Origin: Atkinsonella hypoxylon
Taxonomy: Eukaryota; Ascomycota; Sordariomycetes; Hypocreales; Clavicipitaceae
NCBI GenBank assembly: GCA_000729835.1
Contig: JFHB01000006.1
Location: 124,001-188,000, forward strand
Reading direction: 5' to 3'
DNA length: 64,000 bases
The notes below the pieces were generated by a model, which did no database searches, was not told the DNA's origin, and saw only the letters and a list, made by a program, of their open reading frames with translations. Position 1 is the stretch's first letter. Each line of letters opens with the position of its first letter. The position numbers and the translations under genes are program-made. Below, one piece after another: positions 10,664 to 21,665 of the stretch.

Positions 10664-11233
10664 GGCGATGGTGTTTGTGGTGTTTCGGTGTCGTTGAGGG
10701 TGGGAACGGGGTTGAAGTGTTTGGAGAAACAGAGAGAGGAGCTGGATGGGATTGCTTGCTAGCTTTGGATTGTTTGCTTGCCAAGTCTCTGGAGGCACGA
10801 TGGAGAGATGAGTGTCTGAGGTGTACGGGTTATACAGATGGGAGGGCATCCGGGAATACTTATAGCTGTGGCGATCAAGACGAAGACAAAGACGACGGAA
10901 AACATGATCCGGACTAGCGGGCAATAGCTGTCACCCGAAGAGGAAAAAAAATGAGAATAAAGATTCGTATGTTCCAGGCTCGCACTTTCCTGTCCGGATT
11001 GGTCGGGTCAGTGGGGCGCGTTGTGGGAGTCGCATCTCGCACCGCAAGTCCTGGTTGAGCATCACGAATGTCGATGTTGCCAAGCACGGGGCTGGACGGA
11101 TAGAGGGGCTGAGCTGTAGCACAGAGTTCGTATTTGGCACTAGGCAGCCAGCAGAGAGCTATCAGAACGTACGGATACTGTACACATGTATGATACCCTT
11201 TTATCTGTCTCTACTCTAGCACGGAAACCTGGC

Positions 11234-11276
11234 GGTGACGGTGATGGTGACGGTGATGGTGACGGTGATGGTGACG
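11234..11276. repeat. 12 bp minisatellite, GGTGACGGTGAT
   Basis: About 3.5 near-perfect copies head to tail. Confidence 0.85.
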
Positions 11277-11447
11277 GGGACGGGCGCGACCAACACGGCA
11301 CAGCTTTTGCGTAGGGAGGACAGAACAGACAGCAAGTATAAAAAATGAGGCCTATTCGGAACGTCACCGACAACAACTCGACAGTGTAATAATACAGTAC
11401 ACTACGGTGCAGCACAGCGCAGCACAGTAAAGTCCCAATTCCCAATA

Positions 11448-11501
11448 CAGCCCAGCCCAGCCCAGCCCAGCCCAGTCCAGTCCAGTCCAGTCCAGTCCAG
11501 T
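11448..11501. repeat. pentamer array, CAGCC changing to CAGTC
   Basis: About ten 5 bp units; the first half is CAGCC, the second half CAGTC, so one base change has spread through one end of the array. Confidence 0.85.
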
Positions 11502-12853
11502 TCCGTCCGGATGATGGGTCGTAATAGTTAGTTATTGTGCCGTCCCTCCTGCTCGCTCGTTCATATGCATCGACCTCGTGCCATGCAGGTATTTACCACG
11601 GTCCTTGAGCCCGGGCCCCTACATGCATGCCCACCTACGGGTCTATGACAGATCTTGGGCCTCGGACTAATAAATATTACATTGCACCTCGGACTATTCT
11701 GCACTAGCCTGAGCATTGGCCAGCGTACGCACCACTCGAATCTCGCCGGCCTATGAATATTGTAGCAGGGCTGTCTGTCATCTAAAAATAGATAGAGAGA
11801 TAGCCATCTCGCTCACTGTCCCAATAAAGCGAGCGATAGTTAACTCTCCCCTCTGTCTGCTGCACGAGCACTTCAGCCGTGACCATGACTTGTCGACAGC
11901 ACTGCCGTCAAACTAGATGTGACCCGAACAACACCATCGTATGTTTGCGCAACCATCAGCCATCTTTCGTTCCTGTGCTCCGTGCATTCTAGCAGTCGAC
12001 GCAAAACGTCATGCACACGTCTTACACGATGCCTTCTTGTGTGCAACTCGGGTATCGTCACCTTGCTTCTTTACAGGAGAAGCATCCCACTCGCCATCCC
12101 AAACCGCTTAGTGCCACCTAACCTACTTGTACTTCTTGTAGACACACACATGTTAGTTGGCGGCGTCTGCAAGGCCCGGATCCGGAAACCATTGGGAGGT
12201 GGTTGTACGGCGTACTCGGCATGCAAAAAAAAAAAAAAAAGTTTTCTTACCTTGCACAACACATGATTGTGGCTGGGAACCGATATCCAGAGCCAGCCAT
12301 GCATGTTCCATGCAATCTGCCCGCTGAGCTGAGCCGGCGCGGCATCTGACTAAATGGCTCTGCGTTTGGCTTATGCTTCTCGTGATGCGGTCGAGTTTAG
12401 GGGTTGCCTTGTGACGTCAAGATCAAGGCGTCTGTCAAGGCGTCTGTCAAGGGGAACGGCAAGGGGAACCGCAATGGGGCGCGCAATGGGGCGACATTGA
12501 TCATGAATTAATTGATTAGACGTCATCATCCTTGGCCTTGCTCAGCAGGTGGTTTGGGAGGAGGTTTGGAGCCACGTGACCTGAGTATACTTGGTTGGGG
12601 ATTAGTTAGAACAGGAAGAAGAAGAAGAACTTAACCCTGACAATATTATCCATTATTAATCATTAATCAAAAGTTCAATCTCCAGGTGCCACGTTTTCAC
12701 CCCACGCTGCCCAACATGAGGACCAACGTCTAGATCATGGACGCCGGCAAATAATGAGACATCCAGGCTGAGAACTGCTGTTGGGGGCTGGCAATTCGTA
12801 CAACAAGGGTGTATGCAGCCACCGCCCGTGATGAAGTTGGACATCTCAATGAA

Positions 12854-12876
12854 TTTTTTTTTTTTCAAAAAAAAAA
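12854..12876. repeat. oligo-T/oligo-A hairpin (T12 C A10)
   Basis: Homopolymer inverted repeat with a 1 nt centre. One of five such structures in the window. Confidence 0.85.
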
Positions 12877-13082
12877 GGAAAAATCGTGCGCGCGCGTACA
12901 GCTCACAAGACTGAAGGGATGTAGACCCGATTAAGAAATTACTCTTCAAACTATTTTGCCGATCTGCAGTTTTTGGGCTTGACCTTGACTTGCGTCAGTT
13001 CCCGTCACAAATGCTCTTTCCTTGATTTCCTGCGAGCTTGCTTTGTCGGATCTCGATTGGCCAACCATCTGAGCTGAGCATG

Positions 13083-13106
13083 AAAAAAAAAAAAAAACTT
13101 TTTTTT
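13083..13106. repeat. oligo-A/oligo-T hairpin (A15 C T8)
   Basis: Homopolymer inverted repeat in the promoter of the GH2 gene, about 125 bp before its ATG; the order is A then T, opposite to the other four copies. Confidence 0.85.
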
Positions 13107-13230
13107 CTTCAGCCAGCCATTCATCAGTAGTAACATGGAAACCTCTCCCATGAAGTGAAGCTGTCCTGCTTTATCCTTCTCACGTCACGTTACCTTCTTC
13201 CATCTACCATTTTCTCTGTAACACCTGGTC

Positions 13231-15439
13231 ATGGCCGATCTATCGTATCCCCGCCCGGATTTCGAGCGAGTGGGTCTGCATTGGGCATCGCTCAATGGGC
13301 CCTGGGACTTCATCTTTGACGATGCTGATGTAGGTCTGCACGAGCGCTGGCAGCTCTCTGGCGTTCCAGACGAGGTGGCTATTGAAAATTTGGACGTGTC
13401 AAGCGGTGAAGCGAACACAGAGAGCGACACCATTCTTCAACGCATTGCCGCCGGCACTCAAGATCTCCTGTCTGAAAATACATTCATTAGAAAAGCATCT
13501 GACGCTGTCAACCACAAGCGTCAAATCCAAGTGCCTTACGTATTTCAGTGTCAGGCGTCGTGCATCAATGAACGTGGTGTCCATGAGGTTCTGTGGTACG
13601 AGCGCAGGATACACGATTTACGCAGTGATGAGGAGAAGCAGAGACGGGACAGGCTGCTCTTGCGCTTCGGAGCAGTGGACTACGAAGCCCGCGTATGGGT
13701 GAATGGCCAGAAAGTTGGATCTCATCGAGGCGGCCATGTCCCATTTGACCTGGATATCACTTATGCAGTGGATCAGGCAGAGACAGAACAGCACAGAGTC
13801 ACGATCCGCGTGTATGATTCGGCTTATGACTTGACGCAACCTCGCGGTAAGCAGTATTGGGGTGCGAAACCAGAGAGCATCTTTTATACTCCTTCCGGTG
13901 GTATCTGGCAATCTGTATGGCTGGAGGCCGTGCCGAGAACAAGAATCGGTAGCAGCTCCAGCGGAACAGTTCTACGATCTAATGACATAAAGTCAGGCAT
14001 GTTGCATTGCCATGTTGTTGTCCTGGATCGCCGGGTTGGCAGTGGGTACAGCATTCAGATCGAAGGGTCCTATGGCGGCGTGCTGGTGTCAAAGTCGGAA
14101 GCAGTCTGCCTGCCCAAGGACAAGGACTCGGTTGACTTGCAGCTAGAGCTGCGGCTATCGGAGGACCAGATCAAGGCTCTTCCGCAAGCTGTCCGACAAG
14201 TCACGAGCTCATTGAAGAACGGAATCCTTCTGTGGTCTCCTGAGAATCCTCACCTTTATGACATTAGTATGAAGCTCATTGATCAGTCCGGGCTAGTTGT
14301 GGATGTGGTCAAGACTTCCACTGGCATGCGATCCATAGATTGGCGCCAGGGCGACCGTCTCTGGCGACTTAACGGCCAGCCCTACTTCCAGGCGCTCTGT
14401 CTGGACCAGGGATACTGGCCTGATACTTTCATGACTGCGACATCTGCTGAGCTCAAAGCTGATACTGAACTAGCCAAGAAGATGGGCTTCAACGGCTGCC
14501 GAAAGCATCAAAAGGTTGAGAACCCCCTCTTTTACTACTGGGCTGATCGACTTGGGTATCTTGTCTGGGCGGAAATGGCCAACGCCTACCAATTCAGCGC
14601 CGAGTATGTCGATAGATTCAACCTGGAGTGGACCGAGTCGGTCAAGCTTGCTATGAACCACCCTTCCGTCGTGACTTGGACACCTGTGAATGAGAGCTGG
14701 GCGTACACTTCGCTGCAAGACAGCCAGGAACAGCGAGACCATATTCGCTCCTTGTATTTCTCAACCCGGTGTGTATGACCATCTCAGCAACTACGGTCTG
14801 CTTGTCCCCGGATGCTAACCCAATTATAGGAGCCTCGATAGTACCCGCAGCATCAACGACAACTGCGGGTGGGAGCACGTTCAAACGGACCTCACCACCT
14901 TCCATGACTACAGTGATGGCGCAGAACTCGCAAAGACATGCGCGAGCCTTGAACTAATCATGAGTCAGAAAGCAGGCAGAAACATGTTTGTTCCCATGAT
15001 AGAAAAGGCCGATGCCGGGACGCAGCATATCCCTGGAACACCGGTAATGTGCACCGAATTCGGGGGTGTGAACATTGCGCCGTCCAGCGCTGGAGACGGC
15101 GGCGAGCGGGATTGGGGGTACACCACCGCTAGGGACGCCGATGACTTGCTGGGACGGTTCGAGAAGCTCGTCCAGGCTGTTGTTGAAGGTGGTCATTGCT
15201 GCGCTTTTGTCTACACACAACTGTATGTCTCTTCCAACCTCGTTCAGAACCCGTTTTGTGCATGCCGAACTGATCCAGAACGACTCTATAGGACCGACAT
15301 AGAACAGGAGGTAAACGGGTTATATACCTTTGATCGCAAGGAGAAACTTGCTTCTGGGAAAGTCAAGGCGATTATTGATGCGGCGCTTGCTCATTTTTAC
15401 GGAAGACTCGGCCAGAGCCTCAGAGGGAGTCCCGGATGA
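13231..15439 (+). CDS. glycoside hydrolase family 2 enzyme (beta-galactosidase/beta-glucuronidase type)
   Basis: Retaining beta-glycosidase. Exons 13231..14768, 14830..15222, 15292..15439; introns 61 and 69 bp. The second intron is a multiple of three and leaves the frame open, but its removal restores YTQLTDIEQEVNGLYTFDR, the standard GH2 C-terminal pattern. Product 692 aa. Order: sugar-binding jelly-roll domain (RVWVNGQKVGSHRGGH, about 165-180), immunoglobulin-like domain, TIM-barrel. The acid/base is Glu488 in TPVNESW; the nucleophile is Glu589 in CTEFGG; both are present. GH2 barrels usually read R.SHYP near the start of the barrel; here the corresponding place reads GCRKHQKVEN, as in the fungal subgroup lacking LacZ-like binding residues. 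No signal peptide, so probably intracellular. Specificity cannot be read from sequence. Confidence 0.88.
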
Positions 15440-15973
15440 TGACCAACTACAGTCTGTGGCCGTTGAACAGATTTGGGGCTCACACACTTGATGTCTCTCC
15501 TTTTATTCGATAGTGCAGATGGGTTGCAGCCTTCACCAAATCCCCGGCAGAGATTTATTACATTCATTTGCCGATGGGCTATCAACACGAGATACATCAA
15601 CGTTAGTTCACCTTTGACAATCGTTGCTCTATTTGAAAACTCTCCATCTCTTGTTTCTAAACCACGGTTCAAACTTTCCCAACACGATACGCAGTCGTAT
15701 CTAAACAGTAATGCGCAATCAAAACCAGAAGCCGCAACAATTTGATTCAGACTTTTAAACTGACACGTTATCTGCGCAGGATTCTCTGTACTATTATCTT
15801 CACCTATGACGCCGTGACACCTCAATTGCGTCCAGACTCTACACCGGATATTTTTGTGCCTTGCGTCTAGTATGGTGTAGTATCTAGTTTAACCTCTCGG
15901 TACACTATGCGTTACATTTTTATTCTATTTCACTTCATAATCCTTATGCCTATCTCCTCGTCCTGTCGCTTAT
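15440..15973. other. convergent 3' intergenic spacer
   Basis: 534 bp between the stop codons of the GH2 and HerA-like genes, which converge. AT-rich, with no gene seen. Confidence 0.6.
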
Positions 15974-17795
15974 TTACCGAGCCATAACACTCTGGCCACC
16001 ATCCTGGGTGAGTCTCTCGCGCACACGGATGTGCAGAATACCACACCCAAGACGAGCAAGCGAGGCCTGTGATTTCCTAATACTGCAGTCGCTCTTCTCG
16101 CCCGCTACAAGAGCGGTCGGGCAGAACAAAAAAGCCTCGCCCTGGGGAAGGGACACCATTCTGGGAAATAAAGCGGTCAAAAGATCTGGTGCAGCACAAT
16201 CGGAGTCCTCGTCCTGACTGCATGATCCGATGAGACCTGGCGTTGCTGCCGCCAGGTGCCTCTTGAGACTAACAAGCCAGTCTGGGGAGGAGAAACGATG
16301 CACGATTGTCACAGAGCAGAGATCCAACAGTTTAGGGGAAATCGTAGGCTCTTGAGTGGCAATCACCACGCGTGCTCCTAGGTGGCGTTGAAGGCGGATC
16401 GTGGCAAGTAGTGATTCCGTCAGACTTTGGCTTTCCGGGCTCTCAGTCATGTATTTGTGTGCTTCATCCAGTGCGACCACTCGCCCTGTCTCCGGGTTCT
16501 GTTCGAGGAATAGGCTCAAGCAGATATTGAACAAAGTACACGCTGACTCGGCCGTCACACAAGGACAAGATAAATCGACTATGGTCAGCTTCCCAGCCTT
16601 GAGCAGTTTCATAAGTACATTGTATTCCGTGAAGAAATCGTTGCTAGGGTGGAAATTTCCCTTACCTCGCTCTCCCAATTCGTTGCTGGATCGTCAGTAA
16701 CCGTCTTGGTAACTGACCCCCTGAGTCCCGACGTTACATGCTCCTGTGCCATGAAGCTCTCCAAGGTATCGAGTCTCTGTTTAAGGGGCCCTAGCTGTCC
16801 TTCAGCGAGGCGCTCTTTATCCAAAGCTTGTTTGAACCGCAGGTACTCGAAGGTCCCCCCACTCTTCTGCTGCTCAACTCGCATTTCTCTCAGAATGCGC
16901 ATGACAACATAGAAATATAGAGGCATTGGGCCTTGAACGGAGCCGACAGCCATGAGATCCAACATTCGCTTGGTGTTAAGATCTCTCTGGCTAAGTCGGA
17001 GCACTTGAACTTTGACGTTGGGCAAGTCTTTATACGTCTCCTTGAAGGCTTTCATCAGCATATATGGCTTCGATAAGTATTGCTTTGGTACTAAGAGCGT
17101 TACCTTTATGCTTTTCACATTGCTGGAGGCACATAGCACTCTGACGCTGACATCAGGGTTAGACGATAGATATGCGGCCTCGCAAGGCTGGCCGGCGCCT
17201 TCGGCAGCGAACGGATCGTAGTGGAATACGATGCCCGTGAGAGGTTCAGAAAGAATATTTTCTTCTGATCGGAGGAGGCAATTCTCCAGAATACAACTCA
17301 AGGTATGACTCTTTCCAGATCCTTGGCTCCCACAAATAAATGTGCTTGACGGCGCCGAGACATTGTAGTAAATAAATGGAACGTTTCGAACGTCTCTAAC
17401 GTCGCGCGCTCTTTGCTGTCTTATCCTCTGGAACTTGGACACATCGCCGCCAAGAAGGCCATACTGAGAAAAGACCGGCTCGCCCTTCTCAGTGCGCCTA
17501 ATTTGTCGCCTTGCGGCCTCGGTAAAGATGGGGGTGTTGATCAGCTCTCTGTCATCAAGGTCCTCCTTGTCGAACTTGAGCAGCTGGAGCTGCATTTCCA
17601 AGGTTTGAATATCTTCGGCAAACATGTTGTTGCCAGGCACAATGTGTGTTGAAATTGTACGAGGTGTCCGTGTCAGCGACGCTTTGGCAGGTTTGATGGG
17701 TAAAGACGAGCTGTCACGTATATTTAAGAGCGAAGCAGGTCCTGTGCTATTTTTCTATTCCAATGTTGGGTCCGCATGGCATTGCACCTAAGCAT
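15974..17795 (-). CDS. HerA/FtsK-superfamily P-loop ATPase, fungal
   Basis: Firm exons: 16666..17625 (ATG at 17625) and 15974..16597, with a 68 bp phase-0 intron; 527 aa. Walker A GSQGSGKSHT at about 99-108; Walker B VVALDEAHKYM with DEAH at about 364-367; ARVVIATQEP resembles the sensor strand of HerA-type motor ATPases. Between them lies a long charged, probably helical region. The reading frame stays open upstream of 17625 to a TAG at 17755..17757 and looks coding (KPAKASLTRTPRT, then HIVPGNN). A phase-correct first exon exists: ATGCTTAG at 17788..17795, a 41 bp GT-AG intron (17747..17787), then this open stretch. That would give a longer N-terminus, but the intron is short, so the start is unsettled. 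Cellular role unknown; relatives are expanded and poorly characterised in fungi. Confidence 0.78.
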
Positions 17796-18118
17796 CAACC
17801 CTTGTAAGTTTAAATTTGAGAACAGTGAATCTTGCCTACGCTTGAACCCTGTTTGTTCACTGCCTACGTAGTGAAAAAGGAAAGTTTCAAAGGTTCGATA
17901 AACAGATTCATGCCTTTGAGCGGACTGTGTTACGGGACTGTGCTGGTGCTCATTTTTGCCGGGTCCCTTGTAACCACCTTGGCGCAGGCTGCTTGTGGGG
18001 GCGGGGTTTATCAGATCGCACTCATCACATCATTTATGCAGAATGGACTCATCTATACATACGCTACCCATCCGCGTTTGCAGCTTCTCCTGATCCAGAC
18101 GGATACAACAACAGCGTC
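17796..18118. other. divergent promoter region, HerA-like ATPase / GST
   Basis: 323 bp between two divergent genes. One open frame without an ATG continues upstream of the GST start, but it lacks family resemblance. Confidence 0.5.
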
Positions 18119-18952
18119 ATGGCCAACGTGGATACATCTCTGCCGCCCGAGCCTTCTGGCGCAGCCGCCGCGTTTGCCGAGCGACATGCATCAGATCATC
18201 CGCTCAAGCTATACGGCGGCTGGTTCTGCCCCTTTGTCCAACGTGCCTGGATCACGCTCCACGAGAAGCAGATTCCTCACCAGTACATCGAGGTCAACCC
18301 GTACAAGAAGGACCCGGAGTTCCTGGCCATGAACCCCCGAGGCTTGGTGCCGACATTGGCTGTACCAGCGGACGAGGCCGGCAAGGTTCAGAAGCCGTTA
18401 TACGAGAGCCTCGTCGTTTGCGAGTACTTGAACGAGGCCTACGCGGACGAAAGCAAGCATGGCCGCTGTTTGCTCCCCGGGAGTCCGTACGAACGGGCGC
18501 GCGCTCGACTGTGGATCGATCACATCAACACAAGAATCATCCCGGCTTTCTATAGGTTCCTGCAGCACACGCCGGAAAAGCCGTACGGCATCGATGAAGC
18601 TCGTCAGGAGCTGCATGGCCAGATCAGGACGCTAGCCGACGAGATGGATCCTGCCGGGCCGTGGTTTTTTGGCGAGCACATCAGCCTGTTAGACATTAGT
18701 CTTGCCCCTTGGGCGAAACGGCTGTGGCTGTTGGACCACTACAAGCCGGGTGGTTTGGGAATCCCGGCGAGCGGCGGCGATGGGACTTGGCAGCGTTGGA
18801 GCCGGTGGTTGACGGCTATCGAGAACAGGCCGAGTGTTCGAGATACATGGAGTGATGATGAGAGGTACATTGTTGCATACAAGCGGTATGCGGATGATAC
18901 GACTAATTCCTTGGTCGGGCAAGCCACGAGACAAGGGAAGAGGTTGCCGTAG
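18119..18952 (+). CDS. omega-type glutathione S-transferase
   Basis: Cytosolic glutathione-dependent thioltransferase/dehydroascorbate-reductase-like enzyme. Single exon, 277 aa from the ATG at 18119. The N-terminal thioredoxin-like domain carries LYGGWFCPFVQRAW, with catalytic Cys37 in the CPFxQR signature of omega GSTs; RGLVPTL holds the cis-Pro of the GSH site, and YESLVVCEYLNE matches the ES(L)VI glutathione-binding motif. The C-terminal helical domain follows (RARLWIDHINTRIIPAFYRF, then GPWFFGEHISLLDISLAPW). The Cys, rather than Ser or Tyr, argues for reduction and deglutathionylation rather than classic conjugation. Alternative upstream in-frame codons exist, but the ATG used fits the family length. 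Confidence 0.9.
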   Translation: MANVDTSLPPEPSGAAAAFAERHASDHPLKLYGGWFCPFVQRAWITLHEKQIPHQYIEVNPYKKDPEFLAMNPRGLVPTLAVPADEAGKVQKPLYESLVVCEYLNEAYADESKHGRCLLPGSPYERARARLWIDHINTRIIPAFYRFLQHTPEKPYGIDEARQELHGQIRTLADEMDPAGPWFFGEHISLLDISLAPWAKRLWLLDHYKPGGLGIPASGGDGTWQRWSRWLTAIENRPSVRDTWSDDERYIVAYKRYADDTTNSLVGQATRQGKRLP

Positions 18953-19332
18953 CCAGCTCAGATCGAAGTCGAGTGGACTTTCAAGACTGGGTTGTTACGA
19001 TGTGGGCTTAGCTGGAGCACAATTTCTATGAGAATGTATGAACGTACCATAAGAGTCAGGTGATTCGGAAACAGTCATTTGCTAATAACAAGCACCTTGT
19101 CTAGTTAACATGTGAAGTTGAAGTTTGAAGTTTCTAAAAAAAAATGGCATCGTGTCCAGGGTAGTAAGTGACGCACTATGCAATGCACGTCCAATGGCGT
19201 AGTAACAACAGTGTATATATGCATACCACACTGTATTCTACACCGTAGCCATCACAGGACTAACTAGTTAGCTAGCTCATCATTTGCACTTCACTCGTCC
19301 GCACACGCACACACTATACATCGTCGCCCGCG
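18953..19332. other. intergenic, promoter of the XAP5 gene
   Basis: 380 bp; TATATATGCAT-like sequence near 19213 about 120 bp before the next ATG. No gene seen. Confidence 0.55.
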
Positions 19333-20553
19333 ATGGCCGACCAACACGCCTCGCGGTTCACGTCGCAGAACCAGTCGACGCACGAACGCCTGTCTACAAA
19401 CACTGTCGGTCTCGTAGCCTTGTCTGATTTTCGCAAGCGAAGGGCCGAGGTGCTCGAGCAGCAGGAGCGCGAAGCCCGCGAGGCCGCAATCTCAGGCACG
19501 TCCACACCGGACCGTTCTTTAACGGGCACCCCTGACAATGCCGGCAGTGACAGTACGAATGGGCCCGGTGCACGACCGCTGGAGAAGAAGAGGAAGAAGA
19601 GGAAGAAGCAGAAGACGGGAGGCAAGAAGCTGCTCTCGTTCGATGACGAAGGGGAAGAAGCAGAGAACGAGACCAGCACGGACGCTTTCGCCAAGCCAAA
19701 GTCAAATGATGCCGAGAGCGGGGACGACTGCGCCGCGAGCAAGTCAAAGTTCAGAGCGAACGCATCTGTCGGCATCATTCCGAGGGCCATGACGAAAGCT
19801 GCGTTGCTCAAGGAGGCCACTGAGCGGGAGGCATTGCGACGAGAGTTTGTCGCCGTGCAGGAAGCCGTCAAGGCGACTGAGATCGCCGTCCCTTTCGTCT
19901 TCTACGACGGGGCCAACACCCCTGGTGGAACCGTACGTATGAAGAAGGGCGCCTTTGTCTGGGTCTTTCTGGACAAGAGTCGCAAGGTAGGCGCTGAATT
20001 AGGCGTTGGCAATCAGAGCAAGGCACGACGCTCATGGGCCCGCGTGGGTGTAGACGATCTCATGCTGGTACGGGATACGGTGATTATTCCTCATGTAAGT
20101 TTTATTATCACTATGCTCGCTCAATGCTCCAAAACGCCTATGCTGACCTTGCCACTCCTCCCCCCCCAAAAAAAAAAAAATTTATAGCACTATGACTTTT
20201 ACTACTTCATAATCAATAAAAGCACTGGGCCCGGGGGCCGTCGTCTCTTCGACTACAGCGCCGAAGCAGCTGTCAAAACGGATGCCGGAAACGACGAACC
20301 ACAATCGTCGAGCAGGAACCAGCTCAGCACGGCGGCCTCGAGAGCGGCAGCAGCCAGGAATTTACCGGCGATAACAGCGCTGGAGGGGGCTGCTGACGAG
20401 CCGACCAGGACCAAAGTTATTGATCGACGATGGTACGAGAGGAACAAGCATATATATCCGGCGAGCACGTGGCGGGAATTCGACCCCGAGAAGGATTATA
20501 CCAGTGAGGTGCGCAAGGACACGGGTGGAAACACGTATTTCTTTGCGAAATGA
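19333..20553 (+). CDS. XAP5/FAM50 family nuclear protein
   Basis: Conserved nuclear protein linked in other eukaryotes to spliceosome function and circadian or small-RNA regulation. Exons 19333..20094 and 20188..20553; 93 bp intron with A13 before its acceptor, in phase 0. Product 375 aa. The N-terminal half is charged and low in complexity, with a KKRKKRKKQK nuclear-localisation run near residues 82-91 and an acidic stretch after it. The XAP5 domain covers the C-terminal half: VPFVFYDGANTPGG, then VRDTVIIPHHYDFYYFI rebuilt exactly across the intron, and near the end DRRWYERNKHIYPASTW, the most diagnostic block. Length and order are normal for fungal members. Confidence 0.93.
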
Positions 20554-20700
20554 CGTCGACGCCATGATTTGAGTTTCTTGGGACGTTTGATGCCAGGCAT
20601 CTTGTCCCTTGACCACGTTGGCGGCGCTGCGTGTTCTCCGTGCCGCGGGAATCCCGGCGTGCTGGATTCGAAACAATCATATGGTCTGAAGGCCATGGCG

Positions 20701-20943
20701 TCACCCGGAGTATCGCCATAGCGCGAAGAGGAGTCCTCCAATGACCAACCATCCAGGCCAGAGGAGAAGCAAAATGACCAAGTTCCCGGCCCCGAGGATA
20801 AAGACGGCGAATTCATAGAAGAGCTTTTGCCGTAACGCCTGGGTCGATTTGGCCTCCCAGATACTAGCTGCTTTGGCAGACATTACTCCTAGGCATCCAA
20901 CTTGGCGAGATTTAGCGTCAAAGACGAGGAATTGAAGTTGCAT
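20701..20943 (-). CDS. small single-pass or hairpin membrane protein, unassigned
   Basis: 80 aa from the ATG at 20943, or 60 aa from an internal ATG at 20883; the latter start (MSAKAASIWEAKSTQALRQK) may be the real one, since the first 20 residues look less protein-like. An amphipathic, basic N-terminal segment leads into a strongly hydrophobic region (FAVFILGAGNLVILLLLWPG then WLVIGGLLFALW), enough for one long or two short membrane helices. A possible acceptor (TTTCTAACCCAG) just upstream could mean an untranslated or coding first exon. It ends 148 bp from the convergent XAP5 stop. I cannot name a family; size suggests a small organelle-membrane subunit, but this is a guess. Confidence 0.55.
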   Translation of the reverse strand: MQLQFLVFDAKSRQVGCLGVMSAKAASIWEAKSTQALRQKLFYEFAVFILGAGNLVILLLLWPGWLVIGGLLFALWRYSG

Positions 20944-21665
20944 AGGCGGGTACGTGCTTGCTGGGTTAGAAAGAGAGGGGATTGTATTATGTAGAAATTA
21001 AGGGGCCCCGAAGAGCATGTGGAAAGAAGGACGCGGGTTTGCAGGTGATGCAATATGGTGCCGGACACTTGATATGGTGGGGGGTTTTTCAAGTGAACCC
21101 TCCGGCTCCACCCTGGAAGCCGTTGGAAGCAATTTCATCCATGATCACGAGCCATGTTATGACGTAGCAGTTCGATGCAGTGAATCACAAATCTGGTTTC
21201 TTTTTCTTTTTTTTTTTTTGGGTCGCGGACGGATGCAACGTGGACCGCGTTCTAGATACTGCGTCCAAGACGTCCAAGACGTCGATGCGTAGGCTTCGTT
21301 GCTGCATAGTTCGTTCTCTGACAGACCTTGTTAAGGTAGTATGCGTTCGCGTCTGCGCTTGAGGGGCTTTTCACAAGCATAACCATGCCTGTCATTTGAT
21401 TCGTGTCTGGTAGGATTTGTTTGTTTACCCTTGCTGGGTTAGGCCCACTGCATGCTGGGAATCGTCAGTGAGTCTGAGTCTTTGGCCAATGCGCTTGATC
21501 TGAGGGAACGAGATTCGCCTTCTGTAAAACTGCTGATTGACGCCCGTTTGTACGCTACTCAGAACAAGCTCTGCCTTTCCTACGAACCCAACGACAATTC
21601 GATGGGTCCTCTGGAAAATAAAGGAGATAAAAAAAAAAGAAAAAAAAAAAAGAAAAAAAAGCTAG
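20944..21665. other. intergenic, 720 bp
   Basis: Upstream of the small membrane protein and downstream of the METTL16-type gene. Contains a T-rich run near 21200-21220 and an A-rich run at 21628-21660. No gene seen. Confidence 0.55.

Larger units (their letters stand above)
10664..13230. other. intergenic, 2.5 kb, rich in simple repeats
   Basis: No gene recognised. Contains a 12 bp minisatellite (11234..11276), a pentamer array (11448..11501), an A17 run near 12225, short direct repeats around 12420-12490 (GGCGTCTGTCAA twice, then related AAGGGGAAC and CAATGGGGCG pairs), and two oligo-A/oligo-T hairpins (12854..12876, 13083..13106). The last 150 bp form the promoter of the GH2 gene. Confidence 0.55.

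Noticed and set aside
15223..15291. In-frame coding reading of the second GH2 intron
   Set aside because: The frame stays open because the intron is 69 bp, but it has GTATGT and CTATAG borders and its removal restores a conserved GH2 block.
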